32,320 nt of DNA from a virus. The stretch spans positions 1 through 32,320 of the IMG/VR virus record IMGVR_UViG_3300008219_000054, one strand, 5' to 3'. Both the position numbers and the translations under genes were made by a program. Within the stretch, counting starts at the first letter, position 1, and each line of letters starts with the position of its first letter. The notes beneath the pieces were generated by a model. It did not search any database, had not been told where the DNA came from, and saw only the letters and a list, made by a program, of their open reading frames with translations. Shown in pieces: positions 16,827 to 24,499 of the stretch.

Positions 16827-17545
16827 TTCACCGCTATCCAGCCAGCAAAGTTAAGGCATCGCCAGAAGCAATCTATTTGCTTGAACCCTGCCATCGCCAT
16901 TAGCTCCTCATTCCATTTAGCTGTTACAGGTACCAAGACCCCTTCCAGGCTTAACCGCTTCCGTTCTATTGCCTCCTCATCGTACCCGTTATCAGATTTC
17001 ATCTGATAATAAGAATCAACCAAGACACGATCTATCTCGGAGGTCTGTCCCAAGACCTTTTCTACCAATATGAAAGCTCTATCCGTATGATCAAAAATTT
17101 TTTGCAGAAGTCTTTGCCGATACTCAATCGGAATGAACTGCAAGGTCAAGACTGACAGAGTAATGCCAGCCCTCTCTGGAGGGTAATAGGACCTCAGGTC
17201 AACCTGTCGAATATCAACCTGGCAATATTGGTCTACAGCCTCGCTAAACCGGGCCTGGGCAGCCGTTACCATTGACGGGCTTACCTCACAACCGATAAAG
17301 GCATTGGAAGAAAAACGGCTGTCTTCCACCATTTGGGCGATAGCCGATCCCCTGCTACTGCCGAGGTCCACAACATTGGCATTAGCAGTAATATAATGGG
17401 CCGCTAAACGAAGACACAAATCCCTCATTAGTCGATATTGAGGGATTGACCGTTCCAGCATATCCTCAAACGAGTCAGATACAGCCTGATCAAACTCCCA
17501 GCGACCGCTAGGCTTAACATTATCAACAACTGAGATTTCAGCCAC
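16823..17545 (-). CDS. CmoA-like carboxy-S-adenosyl-L-methionine synthase
   Basis: 240 residues from a GTG at 17545 with AGAGG six bases upstream. It matches E. coli CmoA, which converts SAM and prephenate to carboxy-SAM, along its whole length as I recall that sequence: RWEFDQAVSDSFEDMLERS (15-33), motif I VVDLGSSRGSA (58-68), LSVLTLQFIP (130-139), ILVEKV (159-164), NGYDEEAIERKR (186-197) and the CLNFAGWIAVK end. Arg197 aligns with CmoA Arg199, reported to bind the carboxylate of carboxy-SAM. Ordinary methyltransferases lack these blocks. It overlaps the stop of the DNA methyltransferase gene by eight bases and the start of terL by four. I infer that it supplies carboxy-SAM to that enzyme. 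A role in host tRNA cmo5U synthesis is the main alternative. Confidence 0.85.
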   Translation of the reverse strand: MAEISVVDNVKPSGRWEFDQAVSDSFEDMLERSIPQYRLMRDLCLRLAAHYITANANVVDLGSSRGSAIAQMVEDSRFSSNAFIGCEVSPSMVTAAQARFSEAVDQYCQVDIRQVDLRSYYPPERAGITLSVLTLQFIPIEYRQRLLQKIFDHTDRAFILVEKVLGQTSEIDRVLVDSYYQMKSDNGYDEEAIERKRLSLEGVLVPVTAKWNEELMAMAGFKQIDCFWRCLNFAGWIAVK

Positions 17546-18716
17546 TTTTCGCCTCTTGAAGTATTCCGCTCGTTATAGACTCAGCGATAGCCTTCATCAT
17601 TAATGGAGGTACGGCCCGCCCCAATCTTTCCCACTGCTGAGGGTAAGTTCCAATCAGCTTGAAATCAGGGGGGAAGCTACAAATGCACCTCAATTCAGCT
17701 ATGCTAAACTTGCGCCGTTCTGTGGGGTGAGCCACACCAGCCGTGTTGGCCCTTCCACGAGCAGTTATTGTTGGGCATGGGCGATCGAGATGGGGTTTCG
17801 ATAGATTGAAATATTTGTCGGACCTTTGACCCATTCTCAGCTTATCCCATTCCCTTCCCACAGCATATGGGCTCATGTCAGTCTCAGCCTCTATATAGCC
17901 CCCGCTACTAAACTGTGCCCGACCGGTCGTGTTTCCCGTAGCGTCTGAGGCCAGAACTGTCGGTGACGGGCGGTTGGACGGGACATAATTGCTTGCCTTT
18001 AGATTAATTTTCCTTACCCATGGGAGAGCTTCACGGACACTATACCGATAAGGCAAAGGTTGCGGGAAGACGGGGGACAAGTCCAAATCTTGTCGTACCC
18101 CACAAAAAATCACTCGTTGCCGAGATTGCGGGACGCCAAGCCACTGCGCATCCAGCAGTTTAGCTTCAACCTTATAGCCACATGACTTCAACTCTTGCAA
18201 AATTAATTTGAAATAGCCTTTGGCCTTTCCCTTGATCAATCCGCTCGTATTTTCAGCGATAAATACCTTCGGCTGTAACCCTTTAACCAATCGAGCAAAC
18301 TCAAAAAAGAGGTCATCAACTCGCTGTTTGGTCTCACTATACGTCTTAACCTCGCCCCAATGCTTCGATCCTTGCCCGGCAGTAGAAAAGCTGGCACAGG
18401 GGGGTGAACCGTCCATCAAATCAAGCTCCCCAACTGACATACCGATTTCCTGCAAAATGTCGCTAGGCTTTAACTGACGAATGTCTGCTTGATTGACAAT
18501 TGCCTGAGGGCTATTAAGACGATATGTCCGTGCCGCAATATCTATGAATTCATTAGCCCAAACAACCTGATACCCGGCCATTCGATAACCCAGGGAGGAG
18601 CCGCCGCAACCGCTAAAGGTGCTGATGGCTTTATACCCGTTGGGTGAGACCGATTCGACCTCCGTCATTGTCGGGATAGAATATTCGGGCTTAACTACTT
18701 TGGCCTGACCACTCAT
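17538..18716 (-). CDS. C5-cytosine DNA methyltransferase with Arg in motif X; candidate DNA carboxymethyltransferase
   Basis: 392 residues with the C5-cytosine motifs in order: I FSGCGGSSLGY (34-44), IV GSPPCASFS with catalytic Cys107, VI ENT (155-157), VIII QSRQR (197-201), a target-recognition region (about 230-310) with RPSPT at 249-253 and RPCPT at 312-316, and X LGRAVPP (365-371). In canonical enzymes motif X reads GN(A/S)V; here the Asn is Arg367 (codon CGG). That Asn contacts the cofactor, and changing it to Lys or Arg lets engineered enzymes use carboxy-SAM. The Gln that often follows the catalytic Cys is Ala108. The gene overlaps the ParB-like gene by 26 bases and the CmoA-like gene by eight. 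No Shine-Dalgarno is clear, so coupling is likely; Met17 at 18668 is an alternative start. No restriction gene is adjacent. Confidence 0.9.
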   Translation of the reverse strand: MSGQAKVVKPEYSIPTMTEVESVSPNGYKAISTFSGCGGSSLGYRMAGYQVVWANEFIDIAARTYRLNSPQAIVNQADIRQLKPSDILQEIGMSVGELDLMDGSPPCASFSTAGQGSKHWGEVKTYSETKQRVDDLFFEFARLVKGLQPKVFIAENTSGLIKGKAKGYFKLILQELKSCGYKVEAKLLDAQWLGVPQSRQRVIFCGVRQDLDLSPVFPQPLPYRYSVREALPWVRKINLKASNYVPSNRPSPTVLASDATGNTTGRAQFSSGGYIEAETDMSPYAVGREWDKLRMGQRSDKYFNLSKPHLDRPCPTITARGRANTAGVAHPTERRKFSIAELRCICSFPPDFKLIGTYPQQWERLGRAVPPLMMKAIAESITSGILQEAKSG

Positions 18717-19224
18717 AACCGCATTTTGGACACATATGTTCCGTCCCTATCTCCTCGTCAAAAGATGGAAAATCCTCCGGGGGAGCAACCTCATCGGCCG
18801 CCGACACCTCAGACAGAAGTTCATCCAATTCCTCTACCCGAAAACCTGTATCATCCAGGTGGATTTCTTCGTCTTCCTCTAATTTTTTGATCAGATCATC
18901 TAAAGCCAAGACATCCCATTCGCTGGTTTCTCCGGTCCGGTTATCCGTGATCGAGTAGAGTTTGGCGTCATTCTCAGAGAAGTCCAAGTAGATAACTGGT
19001 ACCGCCTCCACTCCCAACTCTTGGGCCGACCGCAAGCGGCCATGGCCCGCGATGATCATGTTGTCTTCTTTACGGACCAGGATCGGATTGGTAAAGCCAA
19101 ACTTTTTGATTGACCTTTGGATGTCTTGGATGTTGCGCTCACTGTGGTGGCGAGGGTTATCCGTGAATGGTTTCAGTTCTTGCGGGTCAATATATTGGAC
19201 TTGTAAATTGGTTCCATTAGACAT
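18691..19224 (-). CDS. ParB-like nuclease-domain protein with C-terminal zinc ribbon
   Basis: 177 residues from the ATG at 19224, chosen because GGAG lies six bases before it; an ATG two codons earlier lacks this spacing. Residues about 7-100 are a ParB/Srx-type domain: the LKPFTDNPRHH opening, KFGFTNPILVRKEDN, AGHGRLRSAQELG and VPVIYLD. An acidic linker follows, and the C-terminus holds a CPKCGYEW half zinc ribbon. Phages often carry this domain beside or fused to DNA methyltransferases and small terminases, as here. It may act in DNA binding or NTP-dependent loading. It overlaps the next two genes, so the four are one translation unit. Confidence 0.8.
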   Translation of the reverse strand: MSNGTNLQVQYIDPQELKPFTDNPRHHSERNIQDIQRSIKKFGFTNPILVRKEDNMIIAGHGRLRSAQELGVEAVPVIYLDFSENDAKLYSITDNRTGETSEWDVLALDDLIKKLEEDEEIHLDDTGFRVEELDELLSEVSAADEVAPPEDFPSFDEEIGTEHMCPKCGYEWSGQSS

Positions 19225-19690
19225 CGTCATCTCCTACCCCAAGGATTTCTTTCACCCATGAACCGCTAATATCAAATACCAAGGCCAATTGCCGTATTTC
19301 ATGGACTTCCCGAGTGCCGGGTGTCTCTAGCTCCAAGCGGATCTCCCGCCGAACATAGCTTTGGAAAGCCTTACTGATGGTGAACTGTTCGTCCAACCAT
19401 TTCTTGATTTCCTCTTGCCGTTCTTCCTGCGCTCGTTTCCTAGCTTCACGTTGGTTATCTGCATCATAAGCCGCCGCCCGAGCCACCCAACTATTGAGGC
19501 TTGACCAACGGGTCCAATGACCATATGCCTGCTTGCCTTTAACCGTCTTGCCTTGATCGCGATAGAAATCACGAAAAGCCTGATCAATACTGCGTTTGTC
19601 AGGATCGAGGTTGCGGTAATACTCGAAAGCGGTAAAAGCGGCGTGAGTTTCTTCCGCCAACCGATCATAGATTTTGTGTTCGTCTGTCAT
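19217..19690 (-). CDS. Small terminase-like DNA-binding protein
   Basis: 157 residues. The block GHWTRWSSLNSWVARAAAYD (about 57-76) is a recurrent signature in phage proteins annotated as small terminase or terminase-associated HTH. The N-terminal 55 residues are helical, a charged helix (REARKRAQEERQEEIKKW) follows, and the C-terminus (IRQLALVFDISGSWVKEIL) reads as a second HTH-like unit. The small subunit binds the packaging site and regulates TerL; here the two are separated by the ParB-like, methyltransferase and CmoA-like genes. No Shine-Dalgarno precedes the ATG at 19690, and a hairpin ends 14 bases before it. Confidence 0.6.
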   Translation of the reverse strand: MTDEHKIYDRLAEETHAAFTAFEYYRNLDPDKRSIDQAFRDFYRDQGKTVKGKQAYGHWTRWSSLNSWVARAAAYDADNQREARKRAQEERQEEIKKWLDEQFTISKAFQSYVRREIRLELETPGTREVHEIRQLALVFDISGSWVKEILGVGDDDV

Positions 19691-19703
19691 TGTTTAAAAA
19701 GCA

Positions 19704-19741
19704 AAAGACCTGAATTATCTTGACGGATGTCTCAGGCCTTT
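19704..19741 (-). terminator. Terminator-like hairpin just before the small terminase gene
   Basis: On the minus strand a 10-bp stem (19732-19741 with 19704-19713, one G-U pair) encloses an 18-base loop and is followed by a U-rich run, TTGCTTTTTAAA. The long loop makes it an uncertain terminator. It stops 14 bases short of the ATG at 19690 and may separate the replication/lysis genes from the packaging operon or act as an attenuator. The remaining gap 19742-19881 holds one more hairpin (CCCG..CGGG around 19781-19805) and no ORF. Confidence 0.4.
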
Positions 19742-19881
19742 CACCAATCACTTTCAATTTCATCAAGGAGATAAACATCCCGCCACCTGATGGTAACGGG
19801 ACATCCAATTCGCGCCCATGCAAATTGCATCGGCCGCCGACGGTTCAGATTGTAAAGAGAGGGCTATAACGGGATCAACCG

Positions 19882-20199
19882 TTAGTGCCGAATATGGTCA
19901 TATATGGCACTAGCATGACGGCTGAGTGTTTTCTTGGCCGTATCAATGGAGATGGAAGTGTCGAGGGTGGTGCTGGCTTTCTCGGCTAGGGTTTGATAAT
20001 AGTTGGGGCAATCGGAAGAAATGGTATCAGCCAGGGTCAGGATGGTGGCCTGTTTTAACCAGCGAGAATATTTGGGTAGTTTAGCCGCTACTAACAGGCG
20101 AGCCAATTGATAGACGTCCAACTGTTGGAAAGCTGAGAATAGAAGTTGTTGGTTATCCCGTTCTTGCTCAAAGTCACGGTTTTGAATCAAATTTGACAT
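19882..20199 (-). CDS. Unknown helical protein (105 aa)
   Basis: 105 residues from the ATG at 20199, chosen because GGAGG stands nine bases upstream inside the end of the RusA-like gene; a longer frame begins at 20235 without such a site. The sequence is helical and Leu/Ala/Gln-rich (QQLLFSAFQQLDVYQLARLL, KYSRWLKQATILTLADTI) and ends in a basic segment (TAKKTLSRHASAIYDHIRH). No motif is recognised. It is the last gene before a terminator-like hairpin. Confidence 0.6.
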   Translation of the reverse strand: MSNLIQNRDFEQERDNQQLLFSAFQQLDVYQLARLLVAAKLPKYSRWLKQATILTLADTISSDCPNYYQTLAEKASTTLDTSISIDTAKKTLSRHASAIYDHIRH

Positions 20200-20659
20200 G
20201 GTAATCGTCCTCCGCTGGATAGATGTCGACCTCAATCCGTGGGTTGTCTCGATCCACCGAGAAGAAGTCTTGGAACGGCATTACCTCCCCCTCCTTCTCG
20301 ATGAATTGGTTCCAACCGTCATTGGGCAAGATTCCCGCCTGTTGTAATCCGTCCAATATCAGTTTACGGCCAGCCGCGCTAATATTGTCAGGATCTATTT
20401 TGCGGTTCATGGCGTACCAATGAAAATGGATCTGGATAGGGAAGAACTCAACCGGGCGAAGATACCGCCGAGAGACGGCCACAATCACCCGATAGGCCTC
20501 CTTTTTCAGCTTGGTATAAGTTCGATAGTGCATGGTGATGATCTCGTTCAAACTCGGCAATCTGCCTTTTGGTAAGCGTCCAAAATAGCGTTGATGTAAA
20601 ACCAACTTTTGCCTGTCCGGTGATTCCAAATCAAACAGGTCCATCAGGGTCTTAGCCAT
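20174..20659 (-). CDS. RusA-like Holliday junction resolvase
   Basis: 161 residues. The core IDPDNISAAGRKLILDGLQQ (88-107) followed by GILPND (109-114) matches the RusA pattern D-x-D-N ... D-x-L ... G-x-x-x-D-D. Metal-binding Asp candidates are D89, D91 and D103; the second acidic pair reads N113-D114. An N-terminal extension of about 45 residues precedes the beta-strand region FPIQIHFHWYAM. RusA-type enzymes cut Holliday junctions and help clear branched DNA before packaging. The gene starts seven bases after the endolysin gene stop and overlaps the next gene. Confidence 0.75.
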   Translation of the reverse strand: MAKTLMDLFDLESPDRQKLVLHQRYFGRLPKGRLPSLNEIITMHYRTYTKLKKEAYRVIVAVSRRYLRPVEFFPIQIHFHWYAMNRKIDPDNISAAGRKLILDGLQQAGILPNDGWNQFIEKEGEVMPFQDFFSVDRDNPRIEVDIYPAEDDYHVKFDSKP

Positions 20660-20666
20660 ACCTCAA

Positions 20667-21281
20667 CTATTCCCCATATCTCGCTTCTTCTTCGGCCTTG
20701 GCTTTGGCTTCAGCTTCGATCTCAGCTAAAACTTTGGCCCGTTCGTCCCGCCTGATAAACTCGAAAGCGCGAGTCATCCAGCCCACTAGGAAGCGGACTT
20801 GATTGTTCCGTTTCAAGTAGCTGGAACCGTCAAATATCAAGTTGGCATAGAACATCACCCGTTCAATCAAAACATGGGTTAGAGTCAAAGGCTGAATAGC
20901 GGCCAAAGTACCACTGCCTACAATGCCATCCACCTCCTCCGGTTTTAATCGGCGACGGTTGACGGCTGACTGTTGTACGATTCGACCGGCGTTTCTTGGC
21001 CCATGTTGAACGATGGCATCAAATTGGTGGTGTTGTAACGGTTCTGGCAAACGCTCCACCTTGTTCTTCTTCCAGAAGTTCTCGAAATAGATCTCGACGG
21101 CTGCATCCAGCGCCATATTCTCTATTTCATCGGTGGTAGCTGATCGGCCAATAAAATCAGAGAATGTCTTCTGAGTAATACCGAAATTGGTTGCTCCCCC
21201 GGAGTCCAGGGGGTCGTTCACAAACCCACCTTCGGTTTGCACTGTTTCTTCGATAATCGCCATCACCTTTTCTGGTATCAT
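20667..21281 (-). CDS. Endolysin: GH108 N-acetylmuramidase with peptidoglycan-binding C-terminus
   Basis: 204 residues. Residues 14-34 hold the GH108 signature EGGFVNDPLDSGGATNFGIT with catalytic Glu17. Residues about 90-185 match the peptidoglycan-binding partner domain: QFDAIVQHGPRNAGRIVQQS, then VDGIVGSGTLAAI. The enzyme cleaves the glycan backbone of the cell wall to release phage. There is no signal peptide, so a holin would be needed, and no obvious holin is in the window. The tail is an Ala/Glu/Lys-rich helix (AEIEAEAKAKAEEEARYGE). The ATG overlaps the upstream stop (ATGA). Confidence 0.92.
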   Translation of the reverse strand: MIPEKVMAIIEETVQTEGGFVNDPLDSGGATNFGITQKTFSDFIGRSATTDEIENMALDAAVEIYFENFWKKNKVERLPEPLQHHQFDAIVQHGPRNAGRIVQQSAVNRRRLKPEEVDGIVGSGTLAAIQPLTLTHVLIERVMFYANLIFDGSSYLKRNNQVRFLVGWMTRAFEFIRRDERAKVLAEIEAEAKAKAEEEARYGE

Positions 21282-22573
21282 GCTAATTCCTCCTGAGTTT
21301 TCTGTACTGAATAATCTTTGATCACTTGCCCTTCCCTACTCTTGCCTCTTGCCATCGGTTGCCACCAATAAGTGCCAACATGCCGACCCATCAACGGGCT
21401 GTCTTCTGTATAGGTCTTGAAATGGCCTCGACATAAATGCAAGCGGTTAGTGCCTGTTCCCTGGCCATTACCTCCCGATTTGTTGGTAGACGCATTCTTA
21501 ATCACTAGCGTCTTATAACTAACCAAAGGGGGTTTCTTCTTCTTTCTCCTTGACCTTTGCGACCTGCTTGACGGGTGAACCGTTTCGACCCCCACGTTTT
21601 TACAATTAATCACCGCACAAACCTTTAATGCCCGACATAAAATGCCGATAAAAACCTGTTTAATCACATGATCTACACCGATGACCCCCGTATCCCCGTT
21701 GACTTCATCGCCCGGTATTTTCAAATACACCTCCTCAAAATAAAGGTTGTGCGTCTCCGCCTCCAGGTAAAAATCGCACACGATTTGACTGCAAAGTCGT
21801 AAAAGGAAAATTGGTGTATCTTCTAAGGCTGGAGTTAAAGACCTAGCATTACCCACCGTGCCGAAAAGGTTGACCGGGGCGGTTATTCGGTCCAGTAATT
21901 GGCCTTGCCCCGTTCCGAGAATATAGAGGCTATATGACAACCATCCTTCCTCCTTAACTTGGGGCCGCTTAAGTAACCAAACAGCAATGTCTTTCCCTCC
22001 AGCCAAAGATTCTCCACTGGTATCAACCTTGGTCCCTGCCCCAATGTCAAAGCCATGAATTAAGTCCTCGGTTAAAGCTCCCGACGCTTTCATCATCAGA
22101 ACCATGTTGTCGTAAGGCAAACGGCAATTGGGGAAATTCATATGGTGAAGGTTGGTTGTTTGTGGTACGGCGACGGTTGATTTTTCCGCGTGATGGGTGG
22201 TTAAATCGACCGGGTGAATAAACACATGAGATTCTCGGTCGACGGACGGTTTTTCCAAGTCCACATCCAGCACCTTTAACTCAAAATTCCCGGTTTCCGC
22301 CTCATCATGCCCGTCTTTGACCTTTTCCTCCCAATGATCAAGCCAGCCTGTTAATTCCTTTTGTGCCTCCTTGGTATCGGTTGGAGTCCAACTGTCCTCC
22401 TCCACCTGAAAAACCACCGCATTCTTCAAATGGCGGGCAAAGTCTTCCTGTTGAATAGGAAACCCCTTGGGGTTCAACATTGGCGGGTCCTCAACACCAG
22501 ACGGAATGTGACCCAAGACTAAAGGGAATTCAGGCCTTTTGGATTCCAATACATGGTCGAGGGCAGTTTTCAT
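21278..22573 (-). CDS. Unknown conserved-looking phage protein with C-terminal RGHF / GTYWW motifs
   Basis: 431 residues from the ATG at 22573, chosen because GGGAGGAG lies five to six bases upstream; the frame extends 22 codons further up but without a start signal. The N-terminal two thirds are mixed and rich in hydrophobic strands. A basic patch (SRSQRSRRKKKKPP) follows, then a C-terminal block (about 376-430) with HLCRGHFKTYT, PLMGRHVGTYWWQPMARG and VIKDYSV. I have a sense of this block in unnamed proteins of bacteria and phages but cannot attach a function. It is coupled to the endolysin gene by an ATGA overlap. Confidence 0.7.
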   Translation of the reverse strand: MKTALDHVLESKRPEFPLVLGHIPSGVEDPPMLNPKGFPIQQEDFARHLKNAVVFQVEEDSWTPTDTKEAQKELTGWLDHWEEKVKDGHDEAETGNFELKVLDVDLEKPSVDRESHVFIHPVDLTTHHAEKSTVAVPQTTNLHHMNFPNCRLPYDNMVLMMKASGALTEDLIHGFDIGAGTKVDTSGESLAGGKDIAVWLLKRPQVKEEGWLSYSLYILGTGQGQLLDRITAPVNLFGTVGNARSLTPALEDTPIFLLRLCSQIVCDFYLEAETHNLYFEEVYLKIPGDEVNGDTGVIGVDHVIKQVFIGILCRALKVCAVINCKNVGVETVHPSSRSQRSRRKKKKPPLVSYKTLVIKNASTNKSGGNGQGTGTNRLHLCRGHFKTYTEDSPLMGRHVGTYWWQPMARGKSREGQVIKDYSVQKTQEELA

Positions 22574-22614
22574 TATTTCTCCTCCCAACAGGAAATAACC
22601 TGTACAATTCACTC

Positions 22615-23352
22615 TTAGTTTAGTAAAGCATTTCTCCATTTAAAGAAAATAGATTTCACCTCAGAAACACACTTACTAGGATCAGAGAACACCTGCCGGG
22701 CGGTGAAGGGTATCATTAGCTCACCTTCCCTAGTTAAATCCCGCATCCGAGCGAAATCGTGGGGCAATTTGTTTTTATGCCATTTCTCGCCCAAGATACT
22801 GATATTGCAATGGGTCGGCTTACCGTCTTCCACCACCGAGAAATCGATGCGGTAACGACCTACCTCCTTGTTATGCGTCAGTTCCAAACCCTCAGTCTTG
22901 GCTTTCTGCAAAAAATGACGCTCGGCTTCAGAGTCATAATCCCTCTCAGCCTCAAACTCCGTCATGCCTGGCAGATCCAACTGCTGGCCCAAGTTGGTCA
23001 AGTTTTCGATCTGCACTCCCATGTTGAGCCGCTTTTGGTTTAACTGCTTCTGCTTCTTCAACAGATCCTCACTGTCAACCTTATCAACTGGCTTGTACTC
23101 GTTGCTGCTAGTCTTAATATAAGCCGGGATCAACTCACCGTCAGGTGTCACCCTCATCATTTTGGAAACCAATTGCCCCACTAACTGCCTAGCCCGTTCT
23201 ACAGCTAAGTCTTCTGTTGATCTGTTTTGCAGTATCAGTGGCATCATGGCTTGAGTTAATTCCTCAATATCGATGCCGTCAGCTTTCTCTACCAGACGAC
23301 ATAGTGCCGACTGTATAGGATCATCAGTTACTACCAGTTGATTCTTCGCCAT
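22615..23352 (-). CDS. Protein with a degenerate endonuclease-like (DUF559/PD-(D/E)XK type) C-terminus
   Basis: 245 residues; GGGAG stands seven bases before the ATG at 23352. The N-terminus (about 1-110) is helical. The C-terminus (about 140-240) follows the restriction-endonuclease-like order: AERHFLQKAK helix, RYRIDFSV strand, CNISILGEKWHK strand, FARMRDLTREGELMIPFTARQVFSD. In active DUF559-type nucleases the middle strand carries an acidic E-x-D/K and a Gly-His; here it reads SILGEKWH, so the expected acidic residue is missing and activity is doubtful. It overlaps the ParB-like gene upstream. Function unknown. Confidence 0.55.
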   Translation of the reverse strand: MAKNQLVVTDDPIQSALCRLVEKADGIDIEELTQAMMPLILQNRSTEDLAVERARQLVGQLVSKMMRVTPDGELIPAYIKTSSNEYKPVDKVDSEDLLKKQKQLNQKRLNMGVQIENLTNLGQQLDLPGMTEFEAERDYDSEAERHFLQKAKTEGLELTHNKEVGRYRIDFSVVEDGKPTHCNISILGEKWHKNKLPHDFARMRDLTREGELMIPFTARQVFSDPSKCVSEVKSIFFKWRNALLN

Positions 23353-24220
23353 TGCTTAACTCCCTATAAAACTGAGCCGACTCCCCTAGTGAAGTGGCCT
23401 GATAGTTTAATGTACTAGTAATCTCGTCACGACCGTACAATATAGATCTGATCTTAGTCGGCGGATGGGCCGATAACTCCGTGACTAGTTTCCGCACCTT
23501 AATCACCGCTAGATCAAGTTCAAAAAACTGATTCAGCAACTTCTGGTCTTCCGTTCTGACCTTCATCAAATCGCCCAGCGTATTAATTTGCTTACCCGCA
23601 AACTCGACCACAATGTCAGACTTCGGCTCGACTACTTCTGGCAGGGTTTCGATCTGGTTGACTTGTGCATTTTCAACTGGCAAAGGTTCAGCTAGGTCAT
23701 TTGCCCTAGCTCTGCCTCCGATGTTGCCCGTTTTCATGGTGGTGACTGTGCCGTGTTTGGTGGTATAGGTGCGTTCTTGGTTCTCACTGGAATTGATTCC
23801 AGTGAGACTTTTCCTCACTTTTTCCACAAAAGTATGACCGACTTTCAGATCCCTGGCAATCTTCCGTCCTGATTTGTCTGGCCTGAGCCTTAAAGCCCTT
23901 TCAACTGCCGCCCACTTTTCCTCTCTGGTTCTTGGCACACCATGAATCGCATTTTCCGTACAAGCCAAATACTCAGCATCAAGTCGAGTCCCTTCTCTGA
24001 CTTCGGCTTCAAAATGTTCCAGCCCAGCCTCTTGTGCCGCTTGGATGCGGTGGAATCCAGCGTACAACCACTTCGCTTCACCATCATCCACCACCCCGAT
24101 AGCAGGGAACTTATCACCCCGTTCCATCGCTTCGGAATATTGCGATACCGTTACCATGTCAACCTCTCGCAAGTTGATCGACTGGTCAACGGCAATGTCT
24201 TCAATCCTTACTAAACCCAT
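23324..24220 (-). CDS. ParB-like DNA-binding protein
   Basis: 298 residues from the ATG at 24220, which overlaps the upstream stop (TGATG); a GTG one codon earlier is also possible. The N-terminal domain has the ParB-like pattern: IEDIAVDQSINLREVD, a strand with FPAIGVVDDGEAKWLYAG and FHRIQAAQEAG (about 50-65), then AENAIHG-type sequence (LACTENAIHGVPRTREEKWA). The region KIARDLKVGHTFVEKVRKSL (about 118-137) is a helix-turn-helix. The C-terminal third is helical. ParB-type proteins bind DNA sites and can spread using CTP. It may serve in plasmid-like maintenance, gene control or replication. Confidence 0.8.
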   Translation of the reverse strand: MGLVRIEDIAVDQSINLREVDMVTVSQYSEAMERGDKFPAIGVVDDGEAKWLYAGFHRIQAAQEAGLEHFEAEVREGTRLDAEYLACTENAIHGVPRTREEKWAAVERALRLRPDKSGRKIARDLKVGHTFVEKVRKSLTGINSSENQERTYTTKHGTVTTMKTGNIGGRARANDLAEPLPVENAQVNQIETLPEVVEPKSDIVVEFAGKQINTLGDLMKVRTEDQKLLNQFFELDLAVIKVRKLVTELSAHPPTKIRSILYGRDEITSTLNYQATSLGESAQFYRELSNGEESTGSN

Positions 24221-24498
24221 CACTCCTCCAATAATCGTTCGGTTAGTAGTCGAATCAGTTGGGTGGACGCCTGTTTGATCAGATCCTCTTTAAACTGATC
24301 CAAATATTGGTTGAGGGCTTCTTGGGCAAAAGCCTTAACTTTCGGTTCCAATTCATCCACCACCATGTCTTTAATCTCCAGGGCGAAATTACTGCCCGAC
24401 ACCTCGGTCATCACTTGGGCCACAATTTGGCCGGTCTGTTCCTTCAAAAGACGGTTTACGGTTTCTTCAACATCAAACCCTGGCAACCTTAATCGCAT
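24220..24498 (-). CDS. Small helical acidic protein (92 aa)
   Basis: 92 residues, almost wholly helical: ETVNRLLKEQTGQIVAQVM, LEIKDMVVDELEPKVKAFAQ and LNQYLDQFKEDLIKQAS, ending in LLTERLLEE. It contains no cysteine and no membrane segment. It abuts the upstream gene and overlaps the start of the ParB-like gene, so the two are translated together. The short regular helices suggest a dimerising or bundle-forming partner. Not recognised. Confidence 0.6.
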   Translation of the reverse strand: MRLRLPGFDVEETVNRLLKEQTGQIVAQVMTEVSGSNFALEIKDMVVDELEPKVKAFAQEALNQYLDQFKEDLIKQASTQLIRLLTERLLEE

Positions 24499-24499
24499 A

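Noticed and set aside
17538-18716. The methyltransferase as half of a restriction-modification system
   Set aside because: No restriction endonuclease is adjacent; the neighbours are ParB-like, CmoA-like and terminase genes, which fits self-modification of phage DNA better.
19776-19812. Hairpin with CCTGATGG, considered as a ribozyme or riboswitch
   Set aside because: The core base after CUGAUG is G instead of A and no second core segment follows; only a short imperfect hairpin remains.
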